Below, in pieces: positions 34,889 through 43,466 of a DNA stretch of 64,000 bases (the first letter of the stretch is position 1; every line of letters starts with the position of its first letter). Source of the stretch: Chondromyces crocatus (GTDB lineage Bacteria; Myxococcota_A; Polyangia; Polyangiales; Polyangiaceae). Position numbers and translations under genes: made by a program. The notes under the pieces were generated by a model that had not been told where the DNA came from, ran no database searches, and saw only the letters and a program-made list of their open reading frames with translations. The stretch lies in assembly GCF_001189295.1 (NCBI RefSeq), contig NZ_CP012159.1, positions 10,869,856 to 10,933,855 of the forward strand, read 5' to 3'.

Positions 34889-35218
34889 CGTCTCCCCGGT
34901 GGCCAGCGCCGATCCGCCTCGCCCACGCGACGGCGTGTGCCGCGCCGTCGCGCGAGTGAGATTGCGGCCGAGCGAGTGAGATTGCCGCCGAACGAGCGAG
35001 GTTTCCAGGGGACCCTATCAGGAGCGAGCAGGCGAGCGCGCAGCCGTGGTTCGGCGCCGCGGCTCGCCGCCGTCCGGCGCTGACGAACCACCTCGTCAGC
35101 GCCCGATGACCAGAACGGGCTGGCCGGTGAACAGCGCCTGCTCCGGGCCGTCGCGACGCATGGATGGAAGCTGGCGCGTGAACCCGTCGATCGCTTAGTC
35201 TTCTATGCGGAGTAGCCT
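34889..35218. other. Intergenic stretch without a gene
   Basis: 330 bases between the hybrid kinase and the Ser/Thr kinase. No open frame of coding character was seen. It contains a 20-bp direct repeat (34952-35006) and presumably the promoter of the kinase operon, which I could not place. Confidence 0.55.
34952..35006. repeat. 20-bp direct repeat, two full copies and one partial
   Basis: gcgagtgagattgcggccga at 34952-34971 recurs at 34972-34991 with one change, and a divergent partial copy (acgagcgaggtttcc) follows at 34992-35006. It sits about 210 bases upstream of the kinase operon; possibly a regulator site array. Confidence 0.7.
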
Positions 35219-37495
35219 GTGCCCGACGTTCCTCCCAGCCCTCCGCGCCGCCCCCCTCCGCCTCCTCGGCCCGATGGAGGGCCGCCCCCGCCGCCACGAC
35301 CGGCCACCATCCCACCGCCGGCCCCGAGAACGGCTTCCACGCTTGGAATGCAGGCGGTGAAGCCGGGAGGTTCGCCTTCCACGGCCAGCATGCAGGCGCC
35401 CCAGATCACTCATCCTTCCACGACGGGGATGAGGGCGGTCCAGACGGCACCGATGCCGCCCGCGCCAGCTTTCGCCCCCTCGGCGACCGGAGCGCCGCCG
35501 CAGGTACCGACGGTGCCGCTCCCGGGCGGCGCTGCGCAGGGCGTGCGGCGACCGACGATGAGCGGATCCATCCCGCCTCCCCTGCCAACGGGGAACGGCG
35601 CCGCGCAGGGCGTGCGACGACCGACGATGAGCGGATCCATCCCGCCTCCCCTGCCAACGGGGAACGGCGCCGCGCAGGGCGTGCGACGACCGACGATGAG
35701 CGGATCCATCCCGCCTCCCCTGCCGACGAACCGCCCCGCTGCGGGCCAGCCAGCACAGATGGCGGCGCCAAAGCACATCGGCGGAATCCAGGAACTCACC
35801 ACGGGGGTGCTGATCGCCGGCCGCTATCAGGTGCAGCGCCTGCTCGGGCAAGGCGGCATGGGCGCCGTGTACGGGGTCCGGCACATCAACACCAGCGAGA
35901 TGCTGGCGCTCAAGCTCCTTCACCCGTCGATGTCGCAGAATGCGCAAGCGGTGGAGCGGTTCCGCACCGAGGCGCGCGCGCCGGTGCGCATCGGGAGTGA
36001 GCACGTCGTCCGGGTGGTGGACGCAGACATCAGCCAGGAGCTCGGCGTGCCGTTCCTGGTCATGGAGCATCTGAAGGGGCGAGATCTCGGGACGGAGCTG
36101 AAGCGCCGCGGCGCGCTGCCCGCAGGCGAGGTGGTTGTCTATCTTCAGCAGATCGCGCGCGCGCTCGACAAGGCCCACAATCTGGGCATCGTTCACCGCG
36201 ATCTGAAGCCGGCGAACCTGTTCCTCACCTTCCGCGAGGATGGCTCCCCCTGCGTGAAGATACTGGACTTCGGCATCGCCAAGCTCGCCGATGGAGCATC
36301 CGCCGAGCTGACGCAGGACGGGACCATCTTCGGGACGCCCTGGTTCATGTCGCCAGAGCAGGCGCGCGGGCACGCGACGAAGGTAGGACCGCCCGCGGAT
36401 CGCTGGGCACTGGGGCTCATCGCCTTCCGCCTGCTCACCGGCCGCAACTACTGGAAGAGCGACAGCATGGCGGCGCTGATCGGCGAGATTCTCTACGAGC
36501 CGATGCAGCCACCGAGCCAGCTCGCGCCCCACCTGGGTCCTCGGTTCGATGCATGGTTCGCGCGGGCCTGCCATCGAGAGCCGGAGCAGCGATACCAGAA
36601 CGCCTCGGTGATGATGGCGGAGCTGGCCGACGCGCTCGGGGTGTCGGCCACTGGACACGCGACCCACTCCTCGTTCGGTGCCTCCTACCCCTCGATGGGA
36701 GCCTCTGCGCCCTCGCATCCAGGGCTCGTGTCGCAGCCATCTCACCCCGGGATGATGATGACGGGGCACCCGAGCCAGACGGGGATGCAGCAGGTCCTCG
36801 GGACATCACAGCCAGCTCACGGGATGGGCGGGCCGGCGCCGATGCAGCCAGGGGCCATGTCGGTCTCGCAGCCCCTGATGGGCGCCTCGCAGGCCATATC
36901 GATGGCGGGATCGCACCCGGGCATCACGGTGCAACCGGCCAGTGCTCCAGGCGCCGCCACCGCTGGACCAGGCGCGACCAACGCGCCTTTCTCCGCCACC
37001 CAGCCACCACACTCGGCGAAGTCCAAGCAGGGCGGGGTGGTGGGCCCGGTGCTCGCTGGCCTCGGCATCGCTCTGGCGCTCGCCGGCGGTGCAGCAGGGG
37101 CCTGGATGCTGTTCCGCGCCAAAACGGAAGCCCTGACCAGCACTGCAGCGGAGGCGCCCCCGGAGGGACAGTCCACCGCGGCGTCAGCATCACCCGAGAG
37201 CGCAGCCCCCGCAGGCACGGCCGCGCCAGCGCCCGAACAGGCCGCCACGGCCGAGGCAGCAGCCCCTGCCGACACCGCGACGCCGGACACGGCCCCCAGC
37301 GCCGAGCCCGAAGCGGGCCAGGTGGCAGAGGCCGAGCCTGCAGCCGAGGCGACCCACACCGCCGCGATCGCTGCCTCCCCGCCCAGCGGCGCCGCGACGA
37401 AGCCTGCATCGACCGCCGCGACGAAGAGCGGCGGCTGGCTCCCACCCGTGCCTGGAGTCCCCACGGCGCCCAAGGTAAAAGACATCGATTTCTGA
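35219..37495 (+). CDS. Membrane-anchored Ser/Thr protein kinase
   Basis: 758 aa, GTG start. A Pro-rich N-terminal arm (1-185) includes three near-identical 23-residue repeats with VRRPTMSG. Kinase domain about 200-470: LGQGGMGAVYGVRH (Gly loop), ALKLLHP (Lys), IVHRDLKPANLF (H326-R-D328), LDFGIAK (D350), FGTPWFMSPEQARG and DRWALGL. A linker rich in Pro/Ser/Met follows, then one membrane helix (about 606-632, VGPVLAGLGIALALAGGAAG) and an Ala/Pro-rich tail, predicted outside. This is the Hanks-type layout common in myxobacteria; the target is unknown. Its stop overlaps the next ATG (TGATG), so the TPR/PEGA protein is coupled and may be a partner. Confidence 0.94.
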   Translation: MPDVPPSPPRRPPPPPRPDGGPPPPPRPATIPPPAPRTASTLGMQAVKPGGSPSTASMQAPQITHPSTTGMRAVQTAPMPPAPAFAPSATGAPPQVPTVPLPGGAAQGVRRPTMSGSIPPPLPTGNGAAQGVRRPTMSGSIPPPLPTGNGAAQGVRRPTMSGSIPPPLPTNRPAAGQPAQMAAPKHIGGIQELTTGVLIAGRYQVQRLLGQGGMGAVYGVRHINTSEMLALKLLHPSMSQNAQAVERFRTEARAPVRIGSEHVVRVVDADISQELGVPFLVMEHLKGRDLGTELKRRGALPAGEVVVYLQQIARALDKAHNLGIVHRDLKPANLFLTFREDGSPCVKILDFGIAKLADGASAELTQDGTIFGTPWFMSPEQARGHATKVGPPADRWALGLIAFRLLTGRNYWKSDSMAALIGEILYEPMQPPSQLAPHLGPRFDAWFARACHREPEQRYQNASVMMAELADALGVSATGHATHSSFGASYPSMGASAPSHPGLVSQPSHPGMMMTGHPSQTGMQQVLGTSQPAHGMGGPAPMQPGAMSVSQPLMGASQAISMAGSHPGITVQPASAPGAATAGPGATNAPFSATQPPHSAKSKQGGVVGPVLAGLGIALALAGGAAGAWMLFRAKTEALTSTAAEAPPEGQSTAASASPESAAPAGTAAPAPEQAATAEAAAPADTATPDTAPSAEPEAGQVAEAEPAAEATHTAAIAASPPSGAATKPASTAATKSGGWLPPVPGVPTAPKVKDIDF
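35528..35734. repeat. 69-bp tandem repeat x3 in the kinase N-terminal arm
   Basis: Units at 35528-35596, 35597-35665 and 35666-35734, nearly identical also at silent sites. Each encodes G-A-A-Q-G-V-R-R-P-T-M-S-G-S-I followed by PPPLPT. The near-absence of silent differences points to recent duplication or homogenisation. Confidence 0.93.
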
Positions 37496-38595
37496 TGCGT
37501 ACGTCCAGGATCACCTCTGCCCTCTGCGCAGCAGCGCTCACGCTCGGCGCCCTCGCCACAGCTCACGCGCAAGACGAGCTGCAAGCTCCTCAGGCATCAC
37601 CCGAGGGGGGCGATTTTCCGAAGCGGGAGGCGACCCCCGAAGAGATCGACACCGCCAGGCAGACGGCTCGGGACGGCCTCGCTGCCTACAAGCTCGGCGA
37701 CTACACGCGCGCCTTGAGCCTGTTCCAGAAGGCTCGTGACCTGTACCCGAGCGCTCAGATCCTCCGCATGACGGGCTACTCCCACCTCGCAGTCCAGCAC
37801 TGGCCGGAAGCCGTGGAGGCGCTCGAGGGGTCACTCGCTTCGGAAGTCGGACCCTTGCCAGCGGAGGATCGGTCCGAGGTCGAAGATCAGCTCGCGAAGG
37901 CGCTCGCTCACTTCGGGGCGGTGACCATCCGCACGTCCGTCAGTGGAGCCCAGGTGATCGTGGACGACGACCCGCCGCGAACGTTGCCCCTGACCAAGCC
38001 GCTGCGGCTGCTCGAGGGCGGTCACACGGTGGTGGTGAGAGCCCCCGGCCACCTGGACGCGACCGACGACATCGTGGTGGAGGGAGGCAAAGAGCTGGAG
38101 GTGACGCTCCAGCCGAAGCGTGCAGCAGGCACGCTGGAGGCAGCCAAGCCGCCCCCTCCCGTGGAGCCACCTCCCCCCACCGGCTTTCAGGGCGTGCGCA
38201 TCCTCCCCGCCCAGCGGGAGATCGGGATCGCAGCAGCCGGAACGGGGCTGGCACTCGGAGCCGCTGCGCTGGTGACGGCGCTCGCCGGCGCCGATCTGCG
38301 CCGTACCGTGGCGGCCGACGTGACGACCCACGAGCAGAATTTCGGTTCGAACTGCGCCCTGGGGGACTACCGGTTGTGCGTGTACGATCGGGCGGTGATC
38401 AACAGTGACGCCGATCGGGCCGACACGCTTCGAGACACGAGCGTCTGGCTCGGGATCTCCGGCGGTGCGCTCTTCGCCGTGGGAACGACGCTGTTCCTGC
38501 TCGCACCCGACGGACCGCTCGCGAAGAAGCCGGCGACCGTGGGCATGCGGTGCGGACCGCTGGTGGGTGGCGTGTCGTGCGCTGGCACCTTCTGA
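37495..38595 (+). CDS. Exported TPR/PEGA-domain protein
   Basis: 366 aa. Signal peptide 1-23 (MRTSRITSALCAAALTLGAL..AHA). A TPR-like section (about 50-125: GLAAYKLGDYTRALSLFQKA, YSHLAVQHWPEAVEALEGSL), then a PEGA-type beta domain (about 140-205: AVTIRTSVSGAQVIVDDDPP, LEGGHTVVVRAPGHLDATDD). A Pro-rich spacer leads to two hydrophobic helices (about 240-262 and 315-335). Such proteins are abundant in myxobacteria as periplasmic or membrane scaffolds. The start codon overlaps the kinase stop. No catalytic residues. Confidence 0.87.
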   Translation: MRTSRITSALCAAALTLGALATAHAQDELQAPQASPEGGDFPKREATPEEIDTARQTARDGLAAYKLGDYTRALSLFQKARDLYPSAQILRMTGYSHLAVQHWPEAVEALEGSLASEVGPLPAEDRSEVEDQLAKALAHFGAVTIRTSVSGAQVIVDDDPPRTLPLTKPLRLLEGGHTVVVRAPGHLDATDDIVVEGGKELEVTLQPKRAAGTLEAAKPPPPVEPPPPTGFQGVRILPAQREIGIAAAGTGLALGAAALVTALAGADLRRTVAADVTTHEQNFGSNCALGDYRLCVYDRAVINSDADRADTLRDTSVWLGISGGALFAVGTTLFLLAPDGPLAKKPATVGMRCGPLVGGVSCAGTF

Positions 38596-39209
38596 GTACG
38601 CCACGGCTCGTCCTGAGTAAGCCGCGGCTCGTCCGCGCGGCCGGGTTGCTGGTCCCTCTGGCGCTCGGATGTCTCGACATGCCGACACGCCGGCCGCAGG
38701 ACGCACTGGACGTCCGCGACGTGACGGTATCCGAAGGCGTCGGCATGGAGACCGCCTGCACGCCGACCGGCGTCGAGATCTGCTTCGACGCACGGGACAA
38801 CAACTGCAACGGGATCATTGACGAAGGCTGCGGCCTCCACACGGGGATCCTTCAGTTCACCATCGCCTGGGAGGCGCCGGAGGCCGACGTGGACCTGAAT
38901 GTCTACGACCCCTCCGGGGAGCTCTCCCGGATCGGCGAGCCGACCTCCTCCGGTCTGGTGAAGGACCGAGACTGCCCCCGCGTGAGCGGCGAGTGTCAGG
39001 GGCAAAACGTGGAGAACGTGTTTCTGGCAGAAGGCGAGCCAGCGCGGGGTCGGTACCGGGTGGTGGTGCGGCTCGACAAGCTGAATGGCGCCACGGCCCC
39101 TGTGGCAGTTCGCCTCAGCGCGCGGGTCGGTCAGCGCGCGTTCGCCATGCTGGTCGAGCTGTCGCCAGGGGCCTCCACCGAAGAGAAAACCTTCGAATTC
39201 ACGCTGTGA
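38550..39209 (+). CDS. Putative lipoprotein with MopE-like Cys motif
   Basis: Up to 219 aa. The GTG at 38550 overlaps the previous gene by 46 bases; GTG 38577 gives a shorter n-region and is equally likely. The hydrophobic stretch LLVPLALG-C is a possible lipobox. The next block CFDARDNNCNGIIDEGCG is the D-N-N-C-N-G-x-x-D-E motif seen in MopE-like secreted myxobacterial proteins. The rest is a beta-rich domain (ADVDLNVYDPSGELSRIGEP, RGRYRVVVRLDKLNG), resembling C-terminal pre-peptidase-like domains. Third gene of the kinase operon. Confidence 0.75.
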   Translation: MRTAGGWRVVRWHLLSTPRLVLSKPRLVRAAGLLVPLALGCLDMPTRRPQDALDVRDVTVSEGVGMETACTPTGVEICFDARDNNCNGIIDEGCGLHTGILQFTIAWEAPEADVDLNVYDPSGELSRIGEPTSSGLVKDRDCPRVSGECQGQNVENVFLAEGEPARGRYRVVVRLDKLNGATAPVAVRLSARVGQRAFAMLVELSPGASTEEKTFEFTL

Positions 39210-39210
39210 A

Positions 39211-39239
39211 CCCGGGCTGCCTGCACAGCCCCCCCGGGT
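39211..39239 (+). terminator. Hairpin directly after the kinase operon
   Basis: GGGCTG (39214-39219) pairs with CAGCCC (39226-39231) around a 6-base loop, with an outer ACCC/GGGT pairing. It begins 2 bases after the stop codon. G/C rich, no T-run. Confidence 0.45.
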
Positions 39240-39370
39240 GAACACGGAAGGTTCAGTCGGGGGAGGCAGCGCGTTGTCCGGCACGTCGTGCGCGATCCGA
39301 GTCTCCTCCGCGCTTCCCCTGTAGGTTGACGGGCGAAGCGTTCCCGCCCTACTACACTCTGCCAGAGCCC

Positions 39371-41710
39371 ATGAATCCCATCTGGATGGCCATTACCATC
39401 GTCGGTCTCCTCGCGTTTTTCGCGTGGAGCGCCAATCGCCGCATGAAGCTTCTCATGGTGGGCCGCCCCGAGTGGCGGTTCGACCAGATCGGAGAGCGGC
39501 TGAAGGGCGTGTGGGTCTACGCCTTCGCGCAGAAGAAGATGAGCTACTACCGGCTGGCCGGGCTCGCTCACAAGCTCATCTTCATCGGCTTCATCGTGCT
39601 GCTCCTCCGCTCCATCATCCTGTGGGGCCGCGGCTTCAGCCCATCGTTCAACATGTTCATTCTGGGGCCCGAGCCGTTGCACCTCGGCGGGCTCGAGCTG
39701 CCCCTCGGACACATCTACGAGTTCATCAAGGATGTCGTCGCCCTCCTGGTCATCACCGGAGCGCTGACCTTCATCTATCTCCGTGCCGTCAAGAAGCTGC
39801 CCCGCATGACGCTCTCGGGCGAGGGGCTGCTGATCCTCGGCATCATCATCACCATGATGCTGTCGGACATCCTCTACGACGGCGCCATGAACGTCCTGCA
39901 CCACCGCTACTCCACGATGGCGTGTGCTCCAGGCGACACGGGCCTCTGCGAGAGCATCGCCACCATCGTCGCGCCTTTCTCCGGTATCCCCGCGACCCCG
40001 GAAGCGCTGCACTGGTCGCCGTTCCCGAGCCCGGCCGGGTCACTGGCCGCCGCCCTCCTCCAGGGGCTCGGGCCGCTGCCGCTGGTGATCCTGGCGCACG
40101 CGGGCTTCTGGACCCACGCGACGCTGGTGCTGGTGTTCCTGAACATCCTCCCGTACTCGAAGCACTTTCACATCATCACCTCCTTCCCGAACGTCTTCAC
40201 CCGCGACCTCGCGCCGCGCGGCCGCCTGCCGAAGATGGCCGACAACGCCGACGCGCTGGGCGAGCTGGTGATGAAGGCCGCCGAGGAGCCGGAAAAGGCG
40301 GAGCCGGTGGGCATCGCGAAGATCGAGGACTTCTCCTGGAAGGCGATCCTCGACTTCTACACGTGTACCGAGTGCGGGCGTTGCTCGGACAACTGCCCGG
40401 CGCACAAGACGGGCAAGATCCTCAGCCCCAAGCAGCTCACGCTGAACCTGCGCGATCACCTCTACGGGAACGAGACCGACCTGGTCGCCGAGGCAGCGAA
40501 GAAGAGAGCCGCGAAGCAGAGCGCCACGGCCGAGGGAGAAAAGAAAGAGGGCGAGGCTTCCGAGGAGCAAAGCGAAGAGACGCAAGCCGAGGCCACCGAG
40601 ACCGAGAGCAACGGGGCCGAGGGCAAGCGCTCCCTGGATCTGGTGAGCGACATCGTGCACCCCGACGTGCTCTGGGCCTGCACCACCTGCCGCGCTTGCG
40701 AGGAGCAATGCCCGGTGATGATCAGCTACGTCGACAAGATCGTGTCGATGCGGCGAAACCTGGTGCTGGTGAAGGGCGAGATCCCAAACGAACTCAACGG
40801 CCCGTTCCAGGCCATGGAAGTGAACGGCAACCCCTGGAACATGGCCAGGCTCGATCGTGCCAACTGGGCCGAGGGTCTCGACATCCCGATGATGGCCGAC
40901 AAGCCCGACACCAAGGTGCTGTTCTGGGTCGGCTGTGCCGCCAGCTACGACGATCGCGCCAAGAAGATCGCGCGCGCCACGGCGCGGCTGCTCCAGATGG
41001 CAGGCATCGAGTTCGCCATCCTCGGCCAGGAAGAGACCTGCACGGGTGACCCGGCGAGACGCGCTGGCAACGAGTACCTCTTCGCCATGCTGGCCGAGCA
41101 AAACGCCACCACCTTGAACGGTTACAAGGAGCAGGGCGGCGTGAAGCAGATCATCACCACCTGCCCGCACTGCTTCAACGCGCTGGCGAGCGAGTACCCC
41201 GACTTCGGCGCGAAGTTCGAGGTCGTCCACCACACGGACTACCTGCTCAAGCTGGTGGCCGAGAAGAAGATCGCCCCGAAGAAGCGGATCGACCAGAAGG
41301 TCGTGTTCCACGACTCCTGCTACCTCGGCCGCTACAACGACATCTACGAGCAGCCGCGCGACGTGCTCCAGGCCATCCCAGGGATCGACCTGGTGGAGGT
41401 CGAGGGGTGGAGCCGCCAGAAGGGGCTGTGCTGCGGCGCAGGCGGTGCACAGTTCTGGATGGAGGAGCAGAACAAGGATCGCGTGAATGTGAAGCGCACC
41501 CTTCAGCTCCTGCAGACCGAGGCGAAGACGATCGCCACCGCCTGCCCGTTCTGCCAGACGATGATCTCCGATGGTCTCAAGGCGCACGGAAAAGAGGAGG
41601 AAGTGCGCCAGCTCGATGTCGCGGAGCTGCTCGAAGAGAGCGCCCTGGACCGACCGGTCCGCCCGACGGAGAGCGCCACGAGCGACGGCGACGCAGCAAG
41701 CGCCGCCTGA
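39371..41710 (+). CDS. Membrane-bound heterodisulfide-reductase-like Fe-S oxidoreductase
   Basis: 779 aa from ATG 39371; a TTG start 45 bases upstream is possible. The N-terminal third has about five membrane helices in the style of NarI/HdrE (LIFIGFIVLLLRSIILWGRG, DVVALLVITGALTFIYLRAV, LILGIIITMMLSDILYDGAM). Two 4Fe-4S motifs follow, C-TE-C-GR-C-SDN-CP (from C332) and C-TT-C-RA-C-EEQ-CP (from C437), separated by an acidic low-complexity insert (EGEKKEGEASEEQSEETQAE). The C-terminal half has two CCG-type domains (SCYLGRYND, GLCCGAGGAQFW, ATACPFCQTMI). Likely a quinone-linked electron-transfer protein; the partner is unknown. Stands alone, with a strong hairpin after it. Confidence 0.9.
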   Translation: MNPIWMAITIVGLLAFFAWSANRRMKLLMVGRPEWRFDQIGERLKGVWVYAFAQKKMSYYRLAGLAHKLIFIGFIVLLLRSIILWGRGFSPSFNMFILGPEPLHLGGLELPLGHIYEFIKDVVALLVITGALTFIYLRAVKKLPRMTLSGEGLLILGIIITMMLSDILYDGAMNVLHHRYSTMACAPGDTGLCESIATIVAPFSGIPATPEALHWSPFPSPAGSLAAALLQGLGPLPLVILAHAGFWTHATLVLVFLNILPYSKHFHIITSFPNVFTRDLAPRGRLPKMADNADALGELVMKAAEEPEKAEPVGIAKIEDFSWKAILDFYTCTECGRCSDNCPAHKTGKILSPKQLTLNLRDHLYGNETDLVAEAAKKRAAKQSATAEGEKKEGEASEEQSEETQAEATETESNGAEGKRSLDLVSDIVHPDVLWACTTCRACEEQCPVMISYVDKIVSMRRNLVLVKGEIPNELNGPFQAMEVNGNPWNMARLDRANWAEGLDIPMMADKPDTKVLFWVGCAASYDDRAKKIARATARLLQMAGIEFAILGQEETCTGDPARRAGNEYLFAMLAEQNATTLNGYKEQGGVKQIITTCPHCFNALASEYPDFGAKFEVVHHTDYLLKLVAEKKIAPKKRIDQKVVFHDSCYLGRYNDIYEQPRDVLQAIPGIDLVEVEGWSRQKGLCCGAGGAQFWMEEQNKDRVNVKRTLQLLQTEAKTIATACPFCQTMISDGLKAHGKEEEVRQLDVAELLEESALDRPVRPTESATSDGDAASAA

Positions 41711-41720
41711 CCGCTCACCT

Positions 41721-41750
41721 CGGTGGACCGCCCGAGGAGGTGGTCCACCG
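41721..41750 (+). terminator. Strong hairpin after the Fe-S oxidoreductase
   Basis: CGGTGGACC (41721-41729) and GGTCCACCG (41742-41750) form a perfect 9-bp stem with a 12-base loop, starting 11 bases after the stop. No T-run. Confidence 0.55.
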
Positions 41751-41945
41751 TACGGCCTGGTCGTCACGCCTCCACGAACCCTGGCAAATCGATTCCGTCG
41801 ACGGAAATGTCGAGCCTGCCTCGACGCTGGGTTCTCTCGTCATACTCCAGGAAGGCCAGACCTGACGCGGTGGTACGCGCCATCCCATGCGTGCGTCCCG
41901 GCATCGCCTGAGGTAGATTCAGGAGTGTCGGTGGAGGTGAGCAGA

Positions 41946-42266
41946 GTGATCGAAAGCGCTGTCGGTACGACCGTGAGGAACACAGCAAAACCCGCTGTGA
42001 CGAACACTCCGCGTCCCATTGCCATCGCGATCGACGCGGTGGCCGAAGCCGCTCTCCGGGCGCGCGAGACGGAGAAGGCGGCCGAGGAGCTTCGGTGTGA
42101 CGCCTGCAACGAAGTGATCGAAGGCGAACCGTCGGGTCGTGGGCTCTATGTATGGGCCCGAGGCGACGAAGTGCGGCGGGAGGAACCTCCCCTCTGCGGA
42201 TGCTGCGCCACCGCCATCGGCATCACCGCTCTCCAGGCGTGGAGCATCGAAGAAGAAGAAGGCTGA
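41946..42266 (+). CDS. Small protein with zinc-ribbon-like Cys pairs
   Basis: 106 aa. GTG at 41946 is chosen because GGAGG (41933-41937) lies 8 bases upstream; the frame is open further up without coding character. Residues 1-55 are helical and Ala-rich (AIDAVAEAALRARETEKAAE). The second half has C-DA-C-NEVIEG...PPLCGCC, two Cys clusters about 40 apart as in treble-clef or zinc-ribbon folds. It ends in EEEEG. No family recognised; possibly a small regulatory or chaperone-like protein. Confidence 0.6.
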   Translation: MIESAVGTTVRNTAKPAVTNTPRPIAIAIDAVAEAALRARETEKAAEELRCDACNEVIEGEPSGRGLYVWARGDEVRREEPPLCGCCATAIGITALQAWSIEEEEG

Positions 42267-42344
42267 GCGTTCCGGCCAAATCGCGAAGTTCAGGTCTCAA
42301 GAACGTGGCCTCGCGCCCGAGCTGGTCTAACGTTCCAGCAGCGG

Positions 42345-43409
42345 ATGCCGGGCAGCTCCTCTCCGAGTGAAGCGTCTGAAACTGGTGCGGTGCGTCAACC
42401 GGCGTACTGGCTCGTCTTCTTCGCGCTCCCCGCCGTGTTCGCGTTCGCCGGGATTCGCAGCATGGCTGCGGACGCGAGCGACGCAGGAGAGGATGGCTCC
42501 TCGCCCCTTCCATCTCCCGAGCTGCTGCCGCCCCTGGAGTCCCCTCGGTCCGAAGCGCTTCCGCATCGCAGCGCCGCGCGAGCGCCGTCGGAGCTGGTGC
42601 CTCACGCCGGCGCGAAGGAGGCGGCGCCGGCGCAGGACGAAGAGCTCCTGTGCGCATGGCCCGCTCGTGATGCAGCGGGCGAGGCGACGCCTGCTCCCTC
42701 GCTGGTGCCCTCCCCCATCGCCCCATTCCCTGCTGCTTCGGCCGCGCCTTCGAGTGCGCGCGTTGCTCCTCGCTCCAGCGGCACGATGGTCGCTCCACGG
42801 GCGCCCCTGCCAGAGCCTCTGCTGGCGCTCCAGTCCGACCCCGATCCTCCGGATTGCGAGCCGACGCCGCTCACCCCCTTCGAGCTGGCCGAGGTGTTGC
42901 GCGAGGGTCACATCCGGCACTTCGGGAAAGCCCCTCAAGCCGACCGATGGGCATGCGCCTGGGCGCACTGCGCCTTCGAGCAGAACCGCGGCGGCGCAAT
43001 CTACGGCAACAACCTCGGACACCTCACGCTCCCCAGCCCGCCCCCTGGAGCACCAGCTCGCTCCCCGGGCAGGGTCTGCGTGCGACGCATGAGCGAGCGT
43101 CTGGTCAAGCGACCCGATCGATGGGCCCGCGTCGACATGCAATTCAGGGTCTTCGAGTCCCCGGCCGAAGGCGCCGAGGCGTACTGGCGCCTGCTGGCGA
43201 ACAGTTACTACTCGGTGCTCGCTCGCTGTGACGTCGCCGATCCTCGCGGTGCGGCGCAGCGGCTGGCCGAGATTGGCTATTTCACCGGCCCGGAGCAGCC
43301 TTACATCGAGGGCATGGCCCGCCTGTTCTTGCGTGCCCGCGCGACGCTGATCCCGCAGGTCATGGCGAAGAGCCCGCTGCCAGCGACAGAGCCGACCAGC
43401 GGGCGTTGA
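42345..43409 (+). CDS. Membrane-anchored glucosaminidase-like protein
   Basis: 354 aa from ATG 42345; GTG 42390 would place the membrane segment (YWLVFFALPAVFAFAGI) right at the N-terminus. After a long Pro/Ala/Ser-rich spacer (50-165), the C-terminal domain has the layout of flagellar/FlgJ-type glucosaminidases: WACAWAHCAFEQNRGGAIYG, NNLGHLTL, FESPAEGAEAYWRLL and LAEIGYFTGPEQPYIEGMAR. In that family a Glu in the E-N-R/G region acts on peptidoglycan glycan strands; here E sits in FEQNRGG. Two Cys near the site could form a disulfide. Peptidoglycan hydrolase in the periplasm is the inference. Converges on the BamA-like gene. Confidence 0.72.
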   Translation: MPGSSSPSEASETGAVRQPAYWLVFFALPAVFAFAGIRSMAADASDAGEDGSSPLPSPELLPPLESPRSEALPHRSAARAPSELVPHAGAKEAAPAQDEELLCAWPARDAAGEATPAPSLVPSPIAPFPAASAAPSSARVAPRSSGTMVAPRAPLPEPLLALQSDPDPPDCEPTPLTPFELAEVLREGHIRHFGKAPQADRWACAWAHCAFEQNRGGAIYGNNLGHLTLPSPPPGAPARSPGRVCVRRMSERLVKRPDRWARVDMQFRVFESPAEGAEAYWRLLANSYYSVLARCDVADPRGAAQRLAEIGYFTGPEQPYIEGMARLFLRARATLIPQVMAKSPLPATEPTSGR

Positions 43410-43466
43410 CGCTCACCGAATCGTCGACGCTCACCGATCAGCCGATACGCGCTGCGAACCCCGTCC

